Below are positions 24,819-33,812 of a DNA stretch of 35,453 nt, one piece after another. Both the position numbers and the translations under genes were made by a program. Source of the stretch: Gammaproteobacteria bacterium (GTDB taxonomy: Bacteria > Pseudomonadota > Gammaproteobacteria > Pseudomonadales > Oceanobacteraceae); NCBI GenBank assembly GCA_013373125.1, contig JABXIK010000038.1, positions 1 to 35,453 on the forward strand, in the 5' to 3' direction. The notes beneath the pieces were generated by a model, which was given only the letters and a program-made list of their open reading frames with translations, was not told where the DNA came from and ran no database searches. Every line of letters begins with the position of its first letter. The stretch's first letter is position 1.

Positions 24819-26426
24819 TTACAGCAACAAATGACGTACATCTGTCAATAGTTCGCATAAATAACGGGTGAAACGCGCCGCTTGCGCCCCGTCAATGACG
24901 CGGTGATCATAGGATAAGCTCAGTGGTAGCATCAACCGTGGTTCGAAACTCTCACCGTTCCAAACCGGCTTATAGCTGGCTTTGGATACGCCCAAAATTG
25001 CCACCTGAGGTGCATTCACAATTGGCGTGAATGCGGTGCCACCTATGCCACCCAAACTTGAGATAGTAAAGCTAGCACCACTCATTGCATCCATCGGTAG
25101 CTTCTTATCTCGAGCTTTCTTCGCTAATTCGGCACTTTCACTGGCAAGCTCAACCACACCTTTTTGATCGGCGCCTTTTAACACAGGTACCAACAAACCA
25201 TCCGGTGTGTCCACCGCAATACCAATGTTGTAATACTGCTTCAAAATCAAGGTGTCCGCATTCGGTCCTAGTGATGAATTAAACTCAGGGAACGCCTTCA
25301 ACGCTTTCGTACAAGCTTTAGCAATGAACGCCAGTGGCGAAACTTTTACACCTTCAGGCAACAAGGCCCCCATGGCGGTTTTACGATAATGCTCAAGATC
25401 TGTAATGTCCGCCTCATCAAACTGGGTAACTTGTGGAATCGTGGTCCAACTGGCCACCATATTCCGCGCCGTAACCTGTTTGATTTTATTCAAGCCTTGC
25501 TCAGTAATGGCTCCGTACTTCGAAAAGTCTTCATCACTGCCTTTCACGGTTAACGGTGACGCAACAGGATTATTCACACGCTGTTTAACAAAATCGTGTA
25601 GATCGTGTTTTTGAATGCGTGATCTTGGCCCAGTACCTGTAACCTGTGATAAATCCACACCCAATTCCCGCGCCAATTTACGTACCGCAGGACCCGCATG
25701 CACTTTACCGCTGGAAGTTGGAGCTTGAGCTGATACAGTTTGAGTGGATGCCGCTTTCACCGGTTCCGGCTTAGCAGACGGTGCTGAGGCAGGCGAGGAA
25801 GCTTCTGGCTTGCTCTCAACTGGCGTCGCTACCGGTGCTGAAGCAGCCACTAATAATTTGCCAACCACATCACCTTGGCTGACTTTGTCACCCACTTGCA
25901 CACTAAAAGATACGAGCTTTCCGGCTTGCGGTGCTGGCACCTCCATGGTGGCCTTATCGCTTTCTAACACTAACAAGCTGTCTTCGGCATCTAATGTGTC
26001 GCCAACGCTCACAGACAACTCAATAATTTCAACGCTATCGATACCGCCTAAATCCGGCACCACAATGTCAATTTCTTGGTTGTCTGTTGCTGCCGCAGGC
26101 TTAGGTTGAGTGGCTTGCTCAACGGGCGCTGGAGTTTCTTGTTTTGCTGTATCTTCAACAACCGCTTCTACTGATGAAGATTCTTCTCCTACCCCTACCA
26201 TGTTAGCCACATGGGAGCCTGAGTTTACTTTATCGCCCACAGCCACCAAGATTTCTTTCACTTTCCCTGCAAAGGGTGCAGGTACTTCCATCGTAGCCTT
26301 GTCGCTTTCTAACACGATCAAGGCATCTTCTGCGTTCAACTCATCACCAGGTTGAACGCAAATTTCTATGACCTCTACTTCATCAATTCCGCCAAGGTCG
26401 GGCACGTTTACTTGTGTTTGAGCCAT
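24819..26426 (-). CDS. aceF: Pyruvate dehydrogenase E2, dihydrolipoyl acetyltransferase
   Basis: A 535-residue E2 core of the pyruvate dehydrogenase complex, transferring acetyl from lipoamide to CoA. Two N-terminal lipoyl domains carry the lipoylation motif ESDKATMEVPAP with Lys43 and Lys158; E. coli AceF has three. An Ala/Pro/Ser-rich linker follows. The peripheral subunit-binding domain (HAGPAVRKLARELGVDLSQV, then TGPRSRIQKHDL) lies near residues 245-285. The catalytic domain ends with the conserved YDHRVIDGAQAARF, active-site His508. AAGGAAAA precedes the ATG, 10 bp behind aceE. No E3 (lpd) gene follows; the next minus-strand gene is a chemoreceptor. Confidence 0.97.
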   Translation of the reverse strand: MAQTQVNVPDLGGIDEVEVIEICVQPGDELNAEDALIVLESDKATMEVPAPFAGKVKEILVAVGDKVNSGSHVANMVGVGEESSSVEAVVEDTAKQETPAPVEQATQPKPAAATDNQEIDIVVPDLGGIDSVEIIELSVSVGDTLDAEDSLLVLESDKATMEVPAPQAGKLVSFSVQVGDKVSQGDVVGKLLVAASAPVATPVESKPEASSPASAPSAKPEPVKAASTQTVSAQAPTSSGKVHAGPAVRKLARELGVDLSQVTGTGPRSRIQKHDLHDFVKQRVNNPVASPLTVKGSDEDFSKYGAITEQGLNKIKQVTARNMVASWTTIPQVTQFDEADITDLEHYRKTAMGALLPEGVKVSPLAFIAKACTKALKAFPEFNSSLGPNADTLILKQYYNIGIAVDTPDGLLVPVLKGADQKGVVELASESAELAKKARDKKLPMDAMSGASFTISSLGGIGGTAFTPIVNAPQVAILGVSKASYKPVWNGESFEPRLMLPLSLSYDHRVIDGAQAARFTRYLCELLTDVRHLLL

Positions 26427-26436
26427 GGTGTTTTCC

Positions 26437-29112
26437 TTAATGATAAAGTGGATCTAATTTATCTGGCGAAATGCCGTATTGCTTCATGGCCGCTGTTAAC
26501 TGTTTCGCTTCCACTTTTCCTTCTTTCATCAACGCATACAAACTGGCCACCACCACAAAGTAACGATCCACCTCGAAGAAGTGACGCAGCTTTTCACGGG
26601 AATCACTGCGACCAAAACCATCCGTGCCCAAGGTCACAAAGGTTTTATCTTTCGGCATATAAGCGCGTAATTGCTCGCTGTATTGCTTCATGTAATCCGT
26701 TGCACAAATCACAGGTCCTTGTGTATCTTGCAAGCACTGCGTCACATAAGGCACAGCTTCTGGTTTATCAGGGTGCAGTAAGTTTTCACGTTCAACTTTG
26801 CGACCTTCGCGGGTCAACTCATTGATACTGGTCGCACTCCATACATTTGCGTGTATGTTGTAATCCTTTTCCAATATCTCTTTAGCGGCAATCACTTCTC
26901 TCAAGATGGTACCGCTACCCATGAGCTGTACGGTTAAATCGCTATCCGCGCCTTGCATCAATGGATACAAACCTTTAATGATGCCTTCTTCTGCACCTTT
27001 CGGCATGGCTGGATGCTCGTAGTTTTCATTCATCACGGTAATGTAATAGAACACGCGCTCATGCTCTTGATACATGCGACGTAAGCCATCCTGAATAATC
27101 ACCGCCAATTCGAACGCAAACGTTGGATCATAAGTAATACAATTTGGAATGGTGTTCGCCAAAATATGACTATGGCCATCTTGGTGCTGTAAGCCCTCAC
27201 CATTTAATGTGGTACGACCTGCGGTGGCACCAATCAAGAAACCTTGCGCTTGGCAATCGCCAGCCGCCCAAGATAAATCCCCTACTCGTTGGAAACCAAA
27301 CATACTGTAGAAGATGTAGAACGGAATCATGGCTTTGTCATAGGTACTGTAAGCCGTTGCCGCTGACAACCAAGCACTAAACGCACCGGATTCGTTGATG
27401 CCTTCTTCCATGATGCGACCTTGTTTGTCTTCCTTGTAATACATCATCTGGCCGAAATCCACGGGCTCGTATTGCTGTCCTTCTGAACTGTAAATACCGA
27501 TCTGGCGGAACAAGCCTTCCATGCCAAACGTACGCGCTTCATCCGGTACGATGGGTACAACGCGTTCACCAACCACCTTGTCTTTTACCAATGCGGTTAG
27601 TATGCGCACAAACGCCATAGTGGAAGAAATAGCTCGATCACCTGAGCCTTCTAATTGTGCTTTAAATGCATCCAATGAAGGTACGGGTAACGGATCAGTG
27701 TTTTCATGGCGCTGCGGCAAATAACCGCCCAGTTTTTCACGTCGCTTACGCATGTAAACCATTTCTGGGCTGTCTTCCGGTGGACGATAGAAAGGTAAGT
27801 CTTTCAAATCATTGTCACTAATAGGAATATCAAAACGATCACGGAAGGCTTTTAAGTTTTCGATGTCTAACTTTTTCACACTGTGGGCTTCGTTTTTACC
27901 CTCAGCCGCTTCACCCATACCATAACCTTTAATAGTATGCGCCAGTATCACAGTTGGTTGGCCTTTATGACCCGCCGCTTGTCGGTATGCTGCATACACT
28001 TTATATGGGTCGTGACCACCACGGTTTAATTGATAAATATCTTCATCCTTCATACCTGAGACCATTTCTTTTAACTCAGGGTATTTCCCAAAGAAATGTT
28101 CACGGGTGTAGGCGCCGCCTTTGGCTTTGTAGTTTTGGAACTCACCATCCACCACTTCATCCATGCGCTTTTGCAATAAGCCATCGTGGTCTTGTGCTAA
28201 CAGCGGGTCCCAATGACGACCCCAAACCACTTTAATCACATTCCAACCGGCACCGCGGAAATTGGCTTCCAATTCCTGAATGATTTTACCGTTACCACGC
28301 ACTGGACCATCCAGACGTTGTAAGTTGCAGTTCACCACAAAAATTAAGTTTTCTAATTTTTCACGGCCTGCTAATGAAATACCGCCAAGGGTTTCTGGCT
28401 CGTCACATTCGCCATCACCTAAAAACGCCCACACTTTACGATCCAAACGCGGCACCAAACCACGAGCAGAGATGTAGCGCATAAAGTGCGCTTGATAAAT
28501 CGCTTGCATAGGACCCAAGCCCATGGAAACCGTTGGAAATTGCCAGTAGTCCGGCATCAGTCTTGGGTGCGGATAAGAGCTTAACCCTTCGCCATCTACT
28601 TCACGGCGGAAGTTTTCCAATTGTTTTTTATCTAACCGACCTTCAAGGAAGCTGCGAGCGTAAATCCCAGGAGAGATATGGCCTTGGTAATAAATTAAGT
28701 CCCCAAGCGGACACTTCTCACTGGTTTTATTGGGCGCACGGAAGAAATAATTGAAGCCCACATCATATAAAGTGGCACTGGATGCAAAACTGGAAATATG
28801 ACCACCAAGATCATCCCCGCTTAAATTAGCACGGGCCACCATGGCCAGTGCGTTCCAGCGAATTAACGAGCGAATACGGCGCTCTAAAAATAAATCCCCA
28901 GGCATCTTGGCTTCTTCGCCAACAGGAATGGTGTTTCTAAATGGGGTCACATAAGAGTACGGTAGAGGCAGGCCGTTGCGGGTAGCGCGTTCAGATAAAC
29001 GCTCAAGAATATAACGGGCGCGTTCGATGCCTTCTTCGCGAATGATGCTGTCGATTGAGTCCAGCCACTCTTTGGTTTCGGTAGGGTCCTGATCTTGTTC
29101 AAAGGAGTCCAT
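26437..29112 (-). CDS. aceE: Pyruvate dehydrogenase E1 component, homodimeric type
   Basis: An 891-residue thiamine-diphosphate enzyme, the usual length for the single-chain AceE (E. coli 887). It decarboxylates pyruvate and acetylates the lipoyl arm of AceF. Visible landmarks are the N-terminal EWLDSIDSIIREEG, the region SSYPHPRLMPDYWQFPTVSMGLGP, the ThDP-binding GDGECDEPETLGGISLAGREKL (GDG...N-type motif with VNCNLQRLDG), and the C-terminal VTLGTDGFGRSDSREKLR. AAGGACGG lies before the ATG. No pdhR regulator gene is adjacent; the 291-bp upstream gap holds repeated operator-like sequences listed separately. Confidence 0.98.
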   Translation of the reverse strand: MDSFEQDQDPTETKEWLDSIDSIIREEGIERARYILERLSERATRNGLPLPYSYVTPFRNTIPVGEEAKMPGDLFLERRIRSLIRWNALAMVARANLSGDDLGGHISSFASSATLYDVGFNYFFRAPNKTSEKCPLGDLIYYQGHISPGIYARSFLEGRLDKKQLENFRREVDGEGLSSYPHPRLMPDYWQFPTVSMGLGPMQAIYQAHFMRYISARGLVPRLDRKVWAFLGDGECDEPETLGGISLAGREKLENLIFVVNCNLQRLDGPVRGNGKIIQELEANFRGAGWNVIKVVWGRHWDPLLAQDHDGLLQKRMDEVVDGEFQNYKAKGGAYTREHFFGKYPELKEMVSGMKDEDIYQLNRGGHDPYKVYAAYRQAAGHKGQPTVILAHTIKGYGMGEAAEGKNEAHSVKKLDIENLKAFRDRFDIPISDNDLKDLPFYRPPEDSPEMVYMRKRREKLGGYLPQRHENTDPLPVPSLDAFKAQLEGSGDRAISSTMAFVRILTALVKDKVVGERVVPIVPDEARTFGMEGLFRQIGIYSSEGQQYEPVDFGQMMYYKEDKQGRIMEEGINESGAFSAWLSAATAYSTYDKAMIPFYIFYSMFGFQRVGDLSWAAGDCQAQGFLIGATAGRTTLNGEGLQHQDGHSHILANTIPNCITYDPTFAFELAVIIQDGLRRMYQEHERVFYYITVMNENYEHPAMPKGAEEGIIKGLYPLMQGADSDLTVQLMGSGTILREVIAAKEILEKDYNIHANVWSATSINELTREGRKVERENLLHPDKPEAVPYVTQCLQDTQGPVICATDYMKQYSEQLRAYMPKDKTFVTLGTDGFGRSDSREKLRHFFEVDRYFVVVASLYALMKEGKVEAKQLTAAMKQYGISPDKLDPLYH

Positions 29113-29215
29113 TGTCCGTCCTTGCTATTCGTCAGTAAAAAGGAATTATTATTTGAGTATAGACAAGGATTCTATTGAGCCGATGTAGTCAAAACAAGGC
29201 TGATGACGCCATTTT

Positions 29216-29396
29216 TGTAGTTTTTTTACAAAATAAGCGTTTTTCACTGAAAAGCCCTTAAGATTCCACATTAAGTCCTTTTTACTAGGGTTTACGCGGA
29301 TTTGAATATGGATAGCGGCTGACCAAATCGGTCATCATCACCCTGACACATCTACCTACTTGTAGATACACAACCCTTTGTGTAGTTTTTTTACAA
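29216..29396. promoter_or_regulatory. Operator-like repeats upstream of aceE
   Basis: The sequence TGTAGTTTTTTTACAA occurs exactly at 29216-29231 and 29381-29396, 165 bp apart. Each contains TGTA-N7-TACA, a 15-bp dyad when read on the minus strand. Between them, TGACC-N5-GGTCA (29320-29334) is a separate perfect dyad. They fill the gap between cobC and aceE. This may be the aceE control region, but the regulator is unknown and no promoter boxes are clear. Confidence 0.45.
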
Positions 29397-29403
29397 GAGC
29401 AAT

Positions 29404-29997
29404 TTACCCTGAATGAGCATGCAGCTGATAGAAAAATGGCTCCGCTTGATTGACCGACAACTTGGTCAAGCTGGCATATGGCACATCAAAGCGATTGATA
29501 TTTGGGTAGGGCAAGCCCAGCACTTCTTTTAATATCATGCGAATGACACCGCCATGACAGATGATTAATTGAGATTGGTCCGTGCGATTTAAACAACCAA
29601 ACCAATCTTTGAGCACACGAGCCTCGAAGTTCAGAACACTCTCCCCTTCGGGGCTTGCAAAATGCATGGGGTCTTCCCACAAACCTTTAATGCGCTCGTA
29701 ATCGTCTTTGAATACTTGATCCATGGGCTGATCTTCCCATACACCGAAATCAAACTCGCGAAACCCACTCGCCTCCAATAAAGGCACGTCTAGACGCTTC
29801 GCCAAATCTTCGGCAAAGCGCCAACAGCGACTAAGTGGGCTAGAGATAATCACATCCCAAGTTTGCTCTCCCACAGCTTGCGTCATTTGCTCATAACCCA
29901 AAGGCGTTAGAGGATGATTGGTTCGCCCGCGAAACACATTGCCACCAGCTGGCTCACCGTGGCGCAATAGATGGATGGTTTTGCGAGTCGTATCCAT
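29404..29997 (-). CDS. cobC: Histidine phosphatase, probable alpha-ribazole-5'-phosphate phosphatase CobC
   Basis: A 197-residue member of the phosphoglycerate-mutase-like histidine phosphatase branch. The catalytic RHGE is at residues 12-15 (phospho-His13), with the second-half signature ICHGGVIRMIL and an acidic REFDFGVWED segment. The family is broad, but position directly behind cobT (2 bp after its stop) supports the CobC role: dephosphorylating alpha-ribazole phosphate or adenosylcobalamin phosphate in the nucleotide-loop pathway. It is the last gene of cobU-cobT-cobC. No T-rich terminator was seen on its sense strand. Confidence 0.85.
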   Translation of the reverse strand: MDTTRKTIHLLRHGEPAGGNVFRGRTNHPLTPLGYEQMTQAVGEQTWDVIISSPLSRCWRFAEDLAKRLDVPLLEASGFREFDFGVWEDQPMDQVFKDDYERIKGLWEDPMHFASPEGESVLNFEARVLKDWFGCLNRTDQSQLIICHGGVIRMILKEVLGLPYPNINRFDVPYASLTKLSVNQAEPFFYQLHAHSG

Positions 29998-29999
29998 AG

Positions 30000-31043
30000 T
30001 TAAGCGTCGCCCTCACTCACACCGGCTTGTGCAAACGTAGCCATTTCATTATGTAGCGCGACTGCACTTTGCATGAGACTCACCACTACCGCCGCACCAC
30101 TGCCTTCACCTAGACGCATACCAATATTCAATAAAGGTTTGGCCTCTAACGCGTCAAGGATTTTCACATGACCCGGCTCATGACTTTGGTGTGAGTAAAA
30201 TAACCAAGGAGCAATACTTGGGTTTAATGCCACAGCCATTAAAGCCGCTACCGAGCTAATAAAACCATCCACCAGCACAGGCACACCTAACTGCGCACAA
30301 CCAATGTAAGCTCCCACCAAACCCGCAATTTCAAAGCCGCCCAAACACTGCAATATATCTTGTGCTGTCTTGGCCTGACGCAAGGCAATGGACTGCTCAA
30401 TAATTTGCGCTTTCATAGGCAGCTTATCTGCGGCCAAGCCAGTACCAGGGCCAACCAAGTCCACCGCTGGCACTTGCAAATAGGCCGCCGCCAACGCACT
30501 GGCCGAGGTGGTATTTGCGATTCCCATCTCACCACCAATAAACAAATGCGCCCCTAGATTGTGTGCACGTTTTGCCGCGGCTTGACCTTGGCTTAATGCT
30601 TTCTCCAATTGCTCTAATGTCATGGCAGGTTGCTGTGAAAAATCTTGAGTTCCAGGGGCAATACGCGCATCAATGATTTGCTCATGGGCAGCCACTTCAA
30701 ACACAGTGCCTAAATTCACCACCTCAAAATCTGCCCTTAATTGGCGAGCCAATACAGAAATTGCCGCGCCTCCGGCTGCAAAATTTTTCACCATTTCAGT
30801 GGTCACCGCTTGAGGAAAGGCAGACACCCCCTGATTAGCAATTCCATGATCGCCGGCAAAGATACTAATAAATATTTTAGAGAGTTGCGGATGCAACTGC
30901 CCCTGACAACCGGCCAAGCGAGTAGCGACGGTTTCGAGCATCCCTAATGCACCCGGCGGCTTTGTCAACGTTAGCTGGTAAGCTTGCGCTTGCTCTTCTT
31001 GCGACTGATCCACCTGCGCCGCACTTTCTAACCACCAAGACAT
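30000..31043 (-). CDS. cobT: Nicotinate-nucleotide--dimethylbenzimidazole phosphoribosyltransferase CobT
   Basis: A 347-residue cytosolic enzyme that activates the lower ligand of cobalamin by moving phosphoribose from nicotinate mononucleotide to dimethylbenzimidazole, giving alpha-ribazole phosphate. Landmarks are LTKPPGALGMLE near the N-terminus, IFAGDHGIANQGVSAFPQAVT, GEMGIANTTSASAL, and the C-terminal GMRLGEGSGAAV holding the catalytic glutamate at residue 313. Length and motifs match Salmonella CobT. It sits between cobU (44 bp gap) and cobC (2 bp gap) on the same strand. Confidence 0.96.
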   Translation of the reverse strand: MSWWLESAAQVDQSQEEQAQAYQLTLTKPPGALGMLETVATRLAGCQGQLHPQLSKIFISIFAGDHGIANQGVSAFPQAVTTEMVKNFAAGGAAISVLARQLRADFEVVNLGTVFEVAAHEQIIDARIAPGTQDFSQQPAMTLEQLEKALSQGQAAAKRAHNLGAHLFIGGEMGIANTTSASALAAAYLQVPAVDLVGPGTGLAADKLPMKAQIIEQSIALRQAKTAQDILQCLGGFEIAGLVGAYIGCAQLGVPVLVDGFISSVAALMAVALNPSIAPWLFYSHQSHEPGHVKILDALEAKPLLNIGMRLGEGSGAAVVVSLMQSAVALHNEMATFAQAGVSEGDA

Positions 31044-31087
31044 GTTTATTCCTTACTACTTATAAATTTGATTGCTCAATAAATTTT

Positions 31088-31624
31088 TTAATGGGACTCA
31101 GCTTTAACCGACATAGGAATTCCTGCCACCATTAAGGTCACCTTTTGAGCTACTTGCCCTATGCGCTGATGCAGGCGCCCAAGGTTATCCACATAATTTC
31201 GCGAAAGCTCACCCATGGGCACCACCCCCATGGAAATTTCATTGGAAACCAACAACACGGGGCCATTGGCTTGCATGAGCACGTCACATAAACGATCCAC
31301 CTCACAGCTCAAATCTTTTTCATGATGCATAAGATTCATTAACCAAAGGGTTAAACAATCCACCAGCACCACTTGATCATTTCGGCTGTTCTCTCCTATG
31401 ACGCGTGCAAGCTCTATTGGCTCTTCAATGGTTTTCCAATGGGACGGACGATCCGCTTGATGCTGAATAATACGATCTTGCATCTCATCATCTAAGGCTT
31501 GTGCCGTGGCCACATACATCACATCTAAATCAAATTCTTTAGCCAAAGATTCGGCGTAACCGCTTTTACCAGAACGGGCTCCACCTAAAATAAGATGCAA
31601 ATAGGATTGGGTATTCAACGCCAT
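31088..31624 (-). CDS. cobU: Adenosylcobinamide kinase/guanylyltransferase CobU
   Basis: Bifunctional enzyme that phosphorylates adenosylcobinamide and then adds GMP to give AdoCbi-GDP, the acceptor for lower-ligand attachment. The P-loop GGARSGKS lies near the N-terminus, followed by YVATAQALDDEMQDRI with the RPSHW motif that holds the guanylylated His-region in the family, and VDCLTLWLMNLM and VSNEISMGVVP. I chose the start MALNTQSY at 31624. An upstream in-frame ATG at 31672 would add 16 residues without family support and leave only 14 bp to the divergent PilZ gene. No clear ribosome binding site at either. First gene of cobU-cobT-cobC. Confidence 0.92.
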   Translation of the reverse strand: MALNTQSYLHLILGGARSGKSGYAESLAKEFDLDVMYVATAQALDDEMQDRIIQHQADRPSHWKTIEEPIELARVIGENSRNDQVVLVDCLTLWLMNLMHHEKDLSCEVDRLCDVLMQANGPVLLVSNEISMGVVPMGELSRNYVDNLGRLHQRIGQVAQKVTLMVAGIPMSVKAESH

Positions 31625-31686
31625 GTTTTTGTCATTGTCTGTGAAAGGGCTAATCTTAAAGGGTATAGCCATTAGGGGCCAGTTAG

Positions 31687-32022
31687 ATGAGAGATCAACG
31701 CCAATTTGTTCGCAAATCCCTGCATTGCATGGTGTCCGTATTTAATGAGAATGGGGTTTCAATGGGCAATCTCGTGGACTATTCCGATGGCGGTATTATG
31801 GTATCCAGCTACCAACCCATCGAAGTGGGCAAGGTCTATCAATTTGCCATGGTGGATCTCCCCAACAACATTGGCCGCAAACGCACGGGGAAAATTACCG
31901 TAGAAAGCATGTGGAGTGATCAGCTCAATAGCATGATGTTTGGTACAGGTTTCAAATTACTCGAATCAGATGAACAAGCCAAAATCATGTTTGCAAGTTA
32001 TGATGAGGCCAACAATCTTTAA
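31687..32022 (+). CDS. Small PilZ-domain protein, predicted c-di-GMP binder
   Basis: A 111-residue single PilZ domain. The cyclic-di-GMP binding residues are in place: the R-x-x-x-R motif is Arg5-Gln-Phe-Val-Arg9, and the [D/N]-x-S-x-x-G motif is Asp31-Tyr-Ser33-Asp-Gly-Gly36. Such stand-alone PilZ proteins act as soluble adaptors that change motility, adhesion or polysaccharide output on binding the messenger; the target here is unknown. It is divergent from cobU and lies 14 bp before the mak kinase on the same strand. Confidence 0.9.
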   Translation: MRDQRQFVRKSLHCMVSVFNENGVSMGNLVDYSDGGIMVSSYQPIEVGKVYQFAMVDLPNNIGRKRTGKITVESMWSDQLNSMMFGTGFKLLESDEQAKIMFASYDEANNL

Positions 32023-32036
32023 TTCGTAGCACATAC

Positions 32037-32957
32037 ATGACAGCTCAAACCTTCATTGGCATTGACCTTGGCGGCACTAAAATAGAAATCATCGCTCTAG
32101 ACCAACACGGAACCGAGCATTATCGCACCCGTACCAACACCCCCAAAGCCCCAACCCCACAAGAACAGTACAGTGCTATTTTAGAAAGCATCACTCAGCT
32201 TGTTACTCAGTGCGAAAAAGATTTAAGCATTAGCAATACACCTGTGGGCATCGGCATTCCAGGCAGTGAATCCAAAGACACACAACTGATTAAAAACGCC
32301 AACACCACCTGCTTAATCGGTAAACCTTTTCGCAATGATTTATCACACTATCTAAAACGCCCTGTGCAATTAGAGAACGATGCCAACTGTTTCGCACTAA
32401 GCGAAGCCATTGATGGCGCAGGCCAAGGCAAAACCAGTGTCTTCGCTGTGATTTTGGGCACAGGCGTGGGTGGTGGCTGGGTGATCAACCAACAACTCAT
32501 CATTGGCCCTAATCACATTTGTGGTGAATGGGGACACAACCCATTACCTTGGCACACAGATAACGATCACCCCATGCAAACCTGTTATTGCGGCAAACAA
32601 GGGTGTATCGAGACGTATCTGTCAGGGCCGGGATTTAGCCAACAAACCCAACTGCAATTTCAACTCGCCATGAACAGCCGAGAAATCATCAGCCAGCGCA
32701 GCTGTCATTTATTGGCACAGCAAAGCTATGAATTTTATGTGGATCGCTTAGCCAAGAGCCTCGCCAGCGTCATCAACGTAATGGATCCAGACGTGATTGT
32801 GCTCGGTGGCGGGCTATCTAATATCGATAGTCTTTATGAGGACGTGCCAAAAGTTTGGGGGAAATACGTATTTAGTGACAGCGTCAAAACCCATCTACGT
32901 AAGAATCAGTATGGGGATTCCAGCGGCGTACGCGGCGCCGCATGGCTTAATCGCTAG
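32037..32957 (+). CDS. mak: ROK-family fructokinase (Mak-like)
   Basis: A 306-residue ROK sugar kinase very close in pattern to E. coli Mak (302 aa), which phosphorylates fructose and mannose-type sugars with ATP. Phosphate-binding DLGGTK is at residues 10-15; GIPGS, LENDANCFALSEA (catalytic Asp in ENDAN), FAVILGTGVGGG and GEWGHNPLPW follow. The ROK zinc signature CYCGKQGCIETYLSGPG is intact, and VLGGGLSN and YGDSSGVRGAAWL close the protein as in Mak. The precise sugar cannot be proven from sequence; N-acetylglucosamine kinase is a less likely alternative. It follows the PilZ gene by 14 bp and converges on ampE with 9 bp between stops. Confidence 0.93.
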   Translation: MTAQTFIGIDLGGTKIEIIALDQHGTEHYRTRTNTPKAPTPQEQYSAILESITQLVTQCEKDLSISNTPVGIGIPGSESKDTQLIKNANTTCLIGKPFRNDLSHYLKRPVQLENDANCFALSEAIDGAGQGKTSVFAVILGTGVGGGWVINQQLIIGPNHICGEWGHNPLPWHTDNDHPMQTCYCGKQGCIETYLSGPGFSQQTQLQFQLAMNSREIISQRSCHLLAQQSYEFYVDRLAKSLASVINVMDPDVIVLGGGLSNIDSLYEDVPKVWGKYVFSDSVKTHLRKNQYGDSSGVRGAAWLNR

Positions 32958-32966
32958 AACAACAAG

Positions 32967-33812
32967 CTAGATACCAGCAAATACGGTTAAACTAGCGACC
33001 ACTAACAACCAGATGACAGCACAGCGTTGCATGAGTTGATTGCCGGCTTCTAGTTCTGCCACCGCTTGGGTGCAATCAAAGCTTTCATCGGTGCGCTGAT
33101 CATGCTTAAACATAGTGGCATAAAGCACGGTTTGGCTGTCACTTTCAAAATCCAACATGAATTTGGACGCAGTGGAAAAACTTTGCACAAAGTCCCCCGC
33201 TAGCGCAATGCTCACTGCCAGCAACCTTGCAGGCGCCCACGCCAATCCATGCAATAAACTTTTTAACCACAAAGATTGCGCCACACCAAAAAACCAGATG
33301 GTCAGCAAACAAAATAACGCACCACCAATACCGGCCGCTAAATACCAAAACGCAAAGGCGAAGAATCGTCTAAACCATGCACTTACAATGGCCTCTTGGA
33401 CTTTTTTATGCAGTTGAAGCGGCGTTTGACTTTGCGCCTGCTCCTCCATACTCAAGAATTGCTGCGCGCAGTGATAAGCTCCCTGATAATCTTGGCGAGC
33501 CCAACAGGTTTTATAATCATTAAAGCGCGAACTAAAGTCATCACGCCCTAAAATATACAAGAACAAAACCACCTGAATAATGATGGACAGCACGCTCCCC
33601 AGCACACCACTCAATTGATTGATCCCAACACCGATGGCCACACTGGGAAGCACAACGAGCAAGGTGAAAGCCACAACTTGACCTCTGAGACTCATTTGCG
33701 CCAGATCAAATGGCTTCAATAACCTCAAATACCAACCATTACTGCGCTGGTAACCAGATTGCTTGGTTTGTCGCTGCAATAAAACGGAAAACAACAGCAC
33801 AATAAATTTCAT
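32967..33812 (-). CDS. ampE: AmpE-family inner-membrane protein
   Basis: A 281-residue polytopic inner-membrane protein of the AmpE family, encoded behind ampD in many gammaproteobacteria. About four hydrophobic segments are visible: residues near 45-66 (VVAFTLLVVLPSVAIGVGINQL), 70-90, around 145-180 (RFFAFAFWYLAAGIGGALFCLLTIWFFGV) and at the C-terminus (CAVIWLLVVASLTVFAGI). Family patterns include SAWFRRFFAFAFWYLAAGIGGA and the WAPARLLAVSIALAGDF stretch. Function is unsettled; it has been linked to beta-lactamase induction and to membrane sensing. The start overlaps the ampD stop by 4 bp (ATGA type). Confidence 0.9.
   Translation of the reverse strand: MKFIVLLFSVLLQRQTKQSGYQRSNGWYLRLLKPFDLAQMSLRGQVVAFTLLVVLPSVAIGVGINQLSGVLGSVLSIIIQVVLFLYILGRDDFSSRFNDYKTCWARQDYQGAYHCAQQFLSMEEQAQSQTPLQLHKKVQEAIVSAWFRRFFAFAFWYLAAGIGGALFCLLTIWFFGVAQSLWLKSLLHGLAWAPARLLAVSIALAGDFVQSFSTASKFMLDFESDSQTVLYATMFKHDQRTDESFDCTQAVAELEAGNQLMQRCAVIWLLVVASLTVFAGI

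Noticed and set aside
26352..26825. 157-residue plus-strand frame opposite aceE/aceF
   Set aside because: Fully antisense to two well-matched genes; composition looks like a shadow frame.
29371..29392. Terminator hairpin TACACAA/TTGTGTA followed by T's
   Set aside because: The T-run is on the plus strand, where no gene ends; cobC is read on the minus strand. Treated as part of the aceE upstream repeats.
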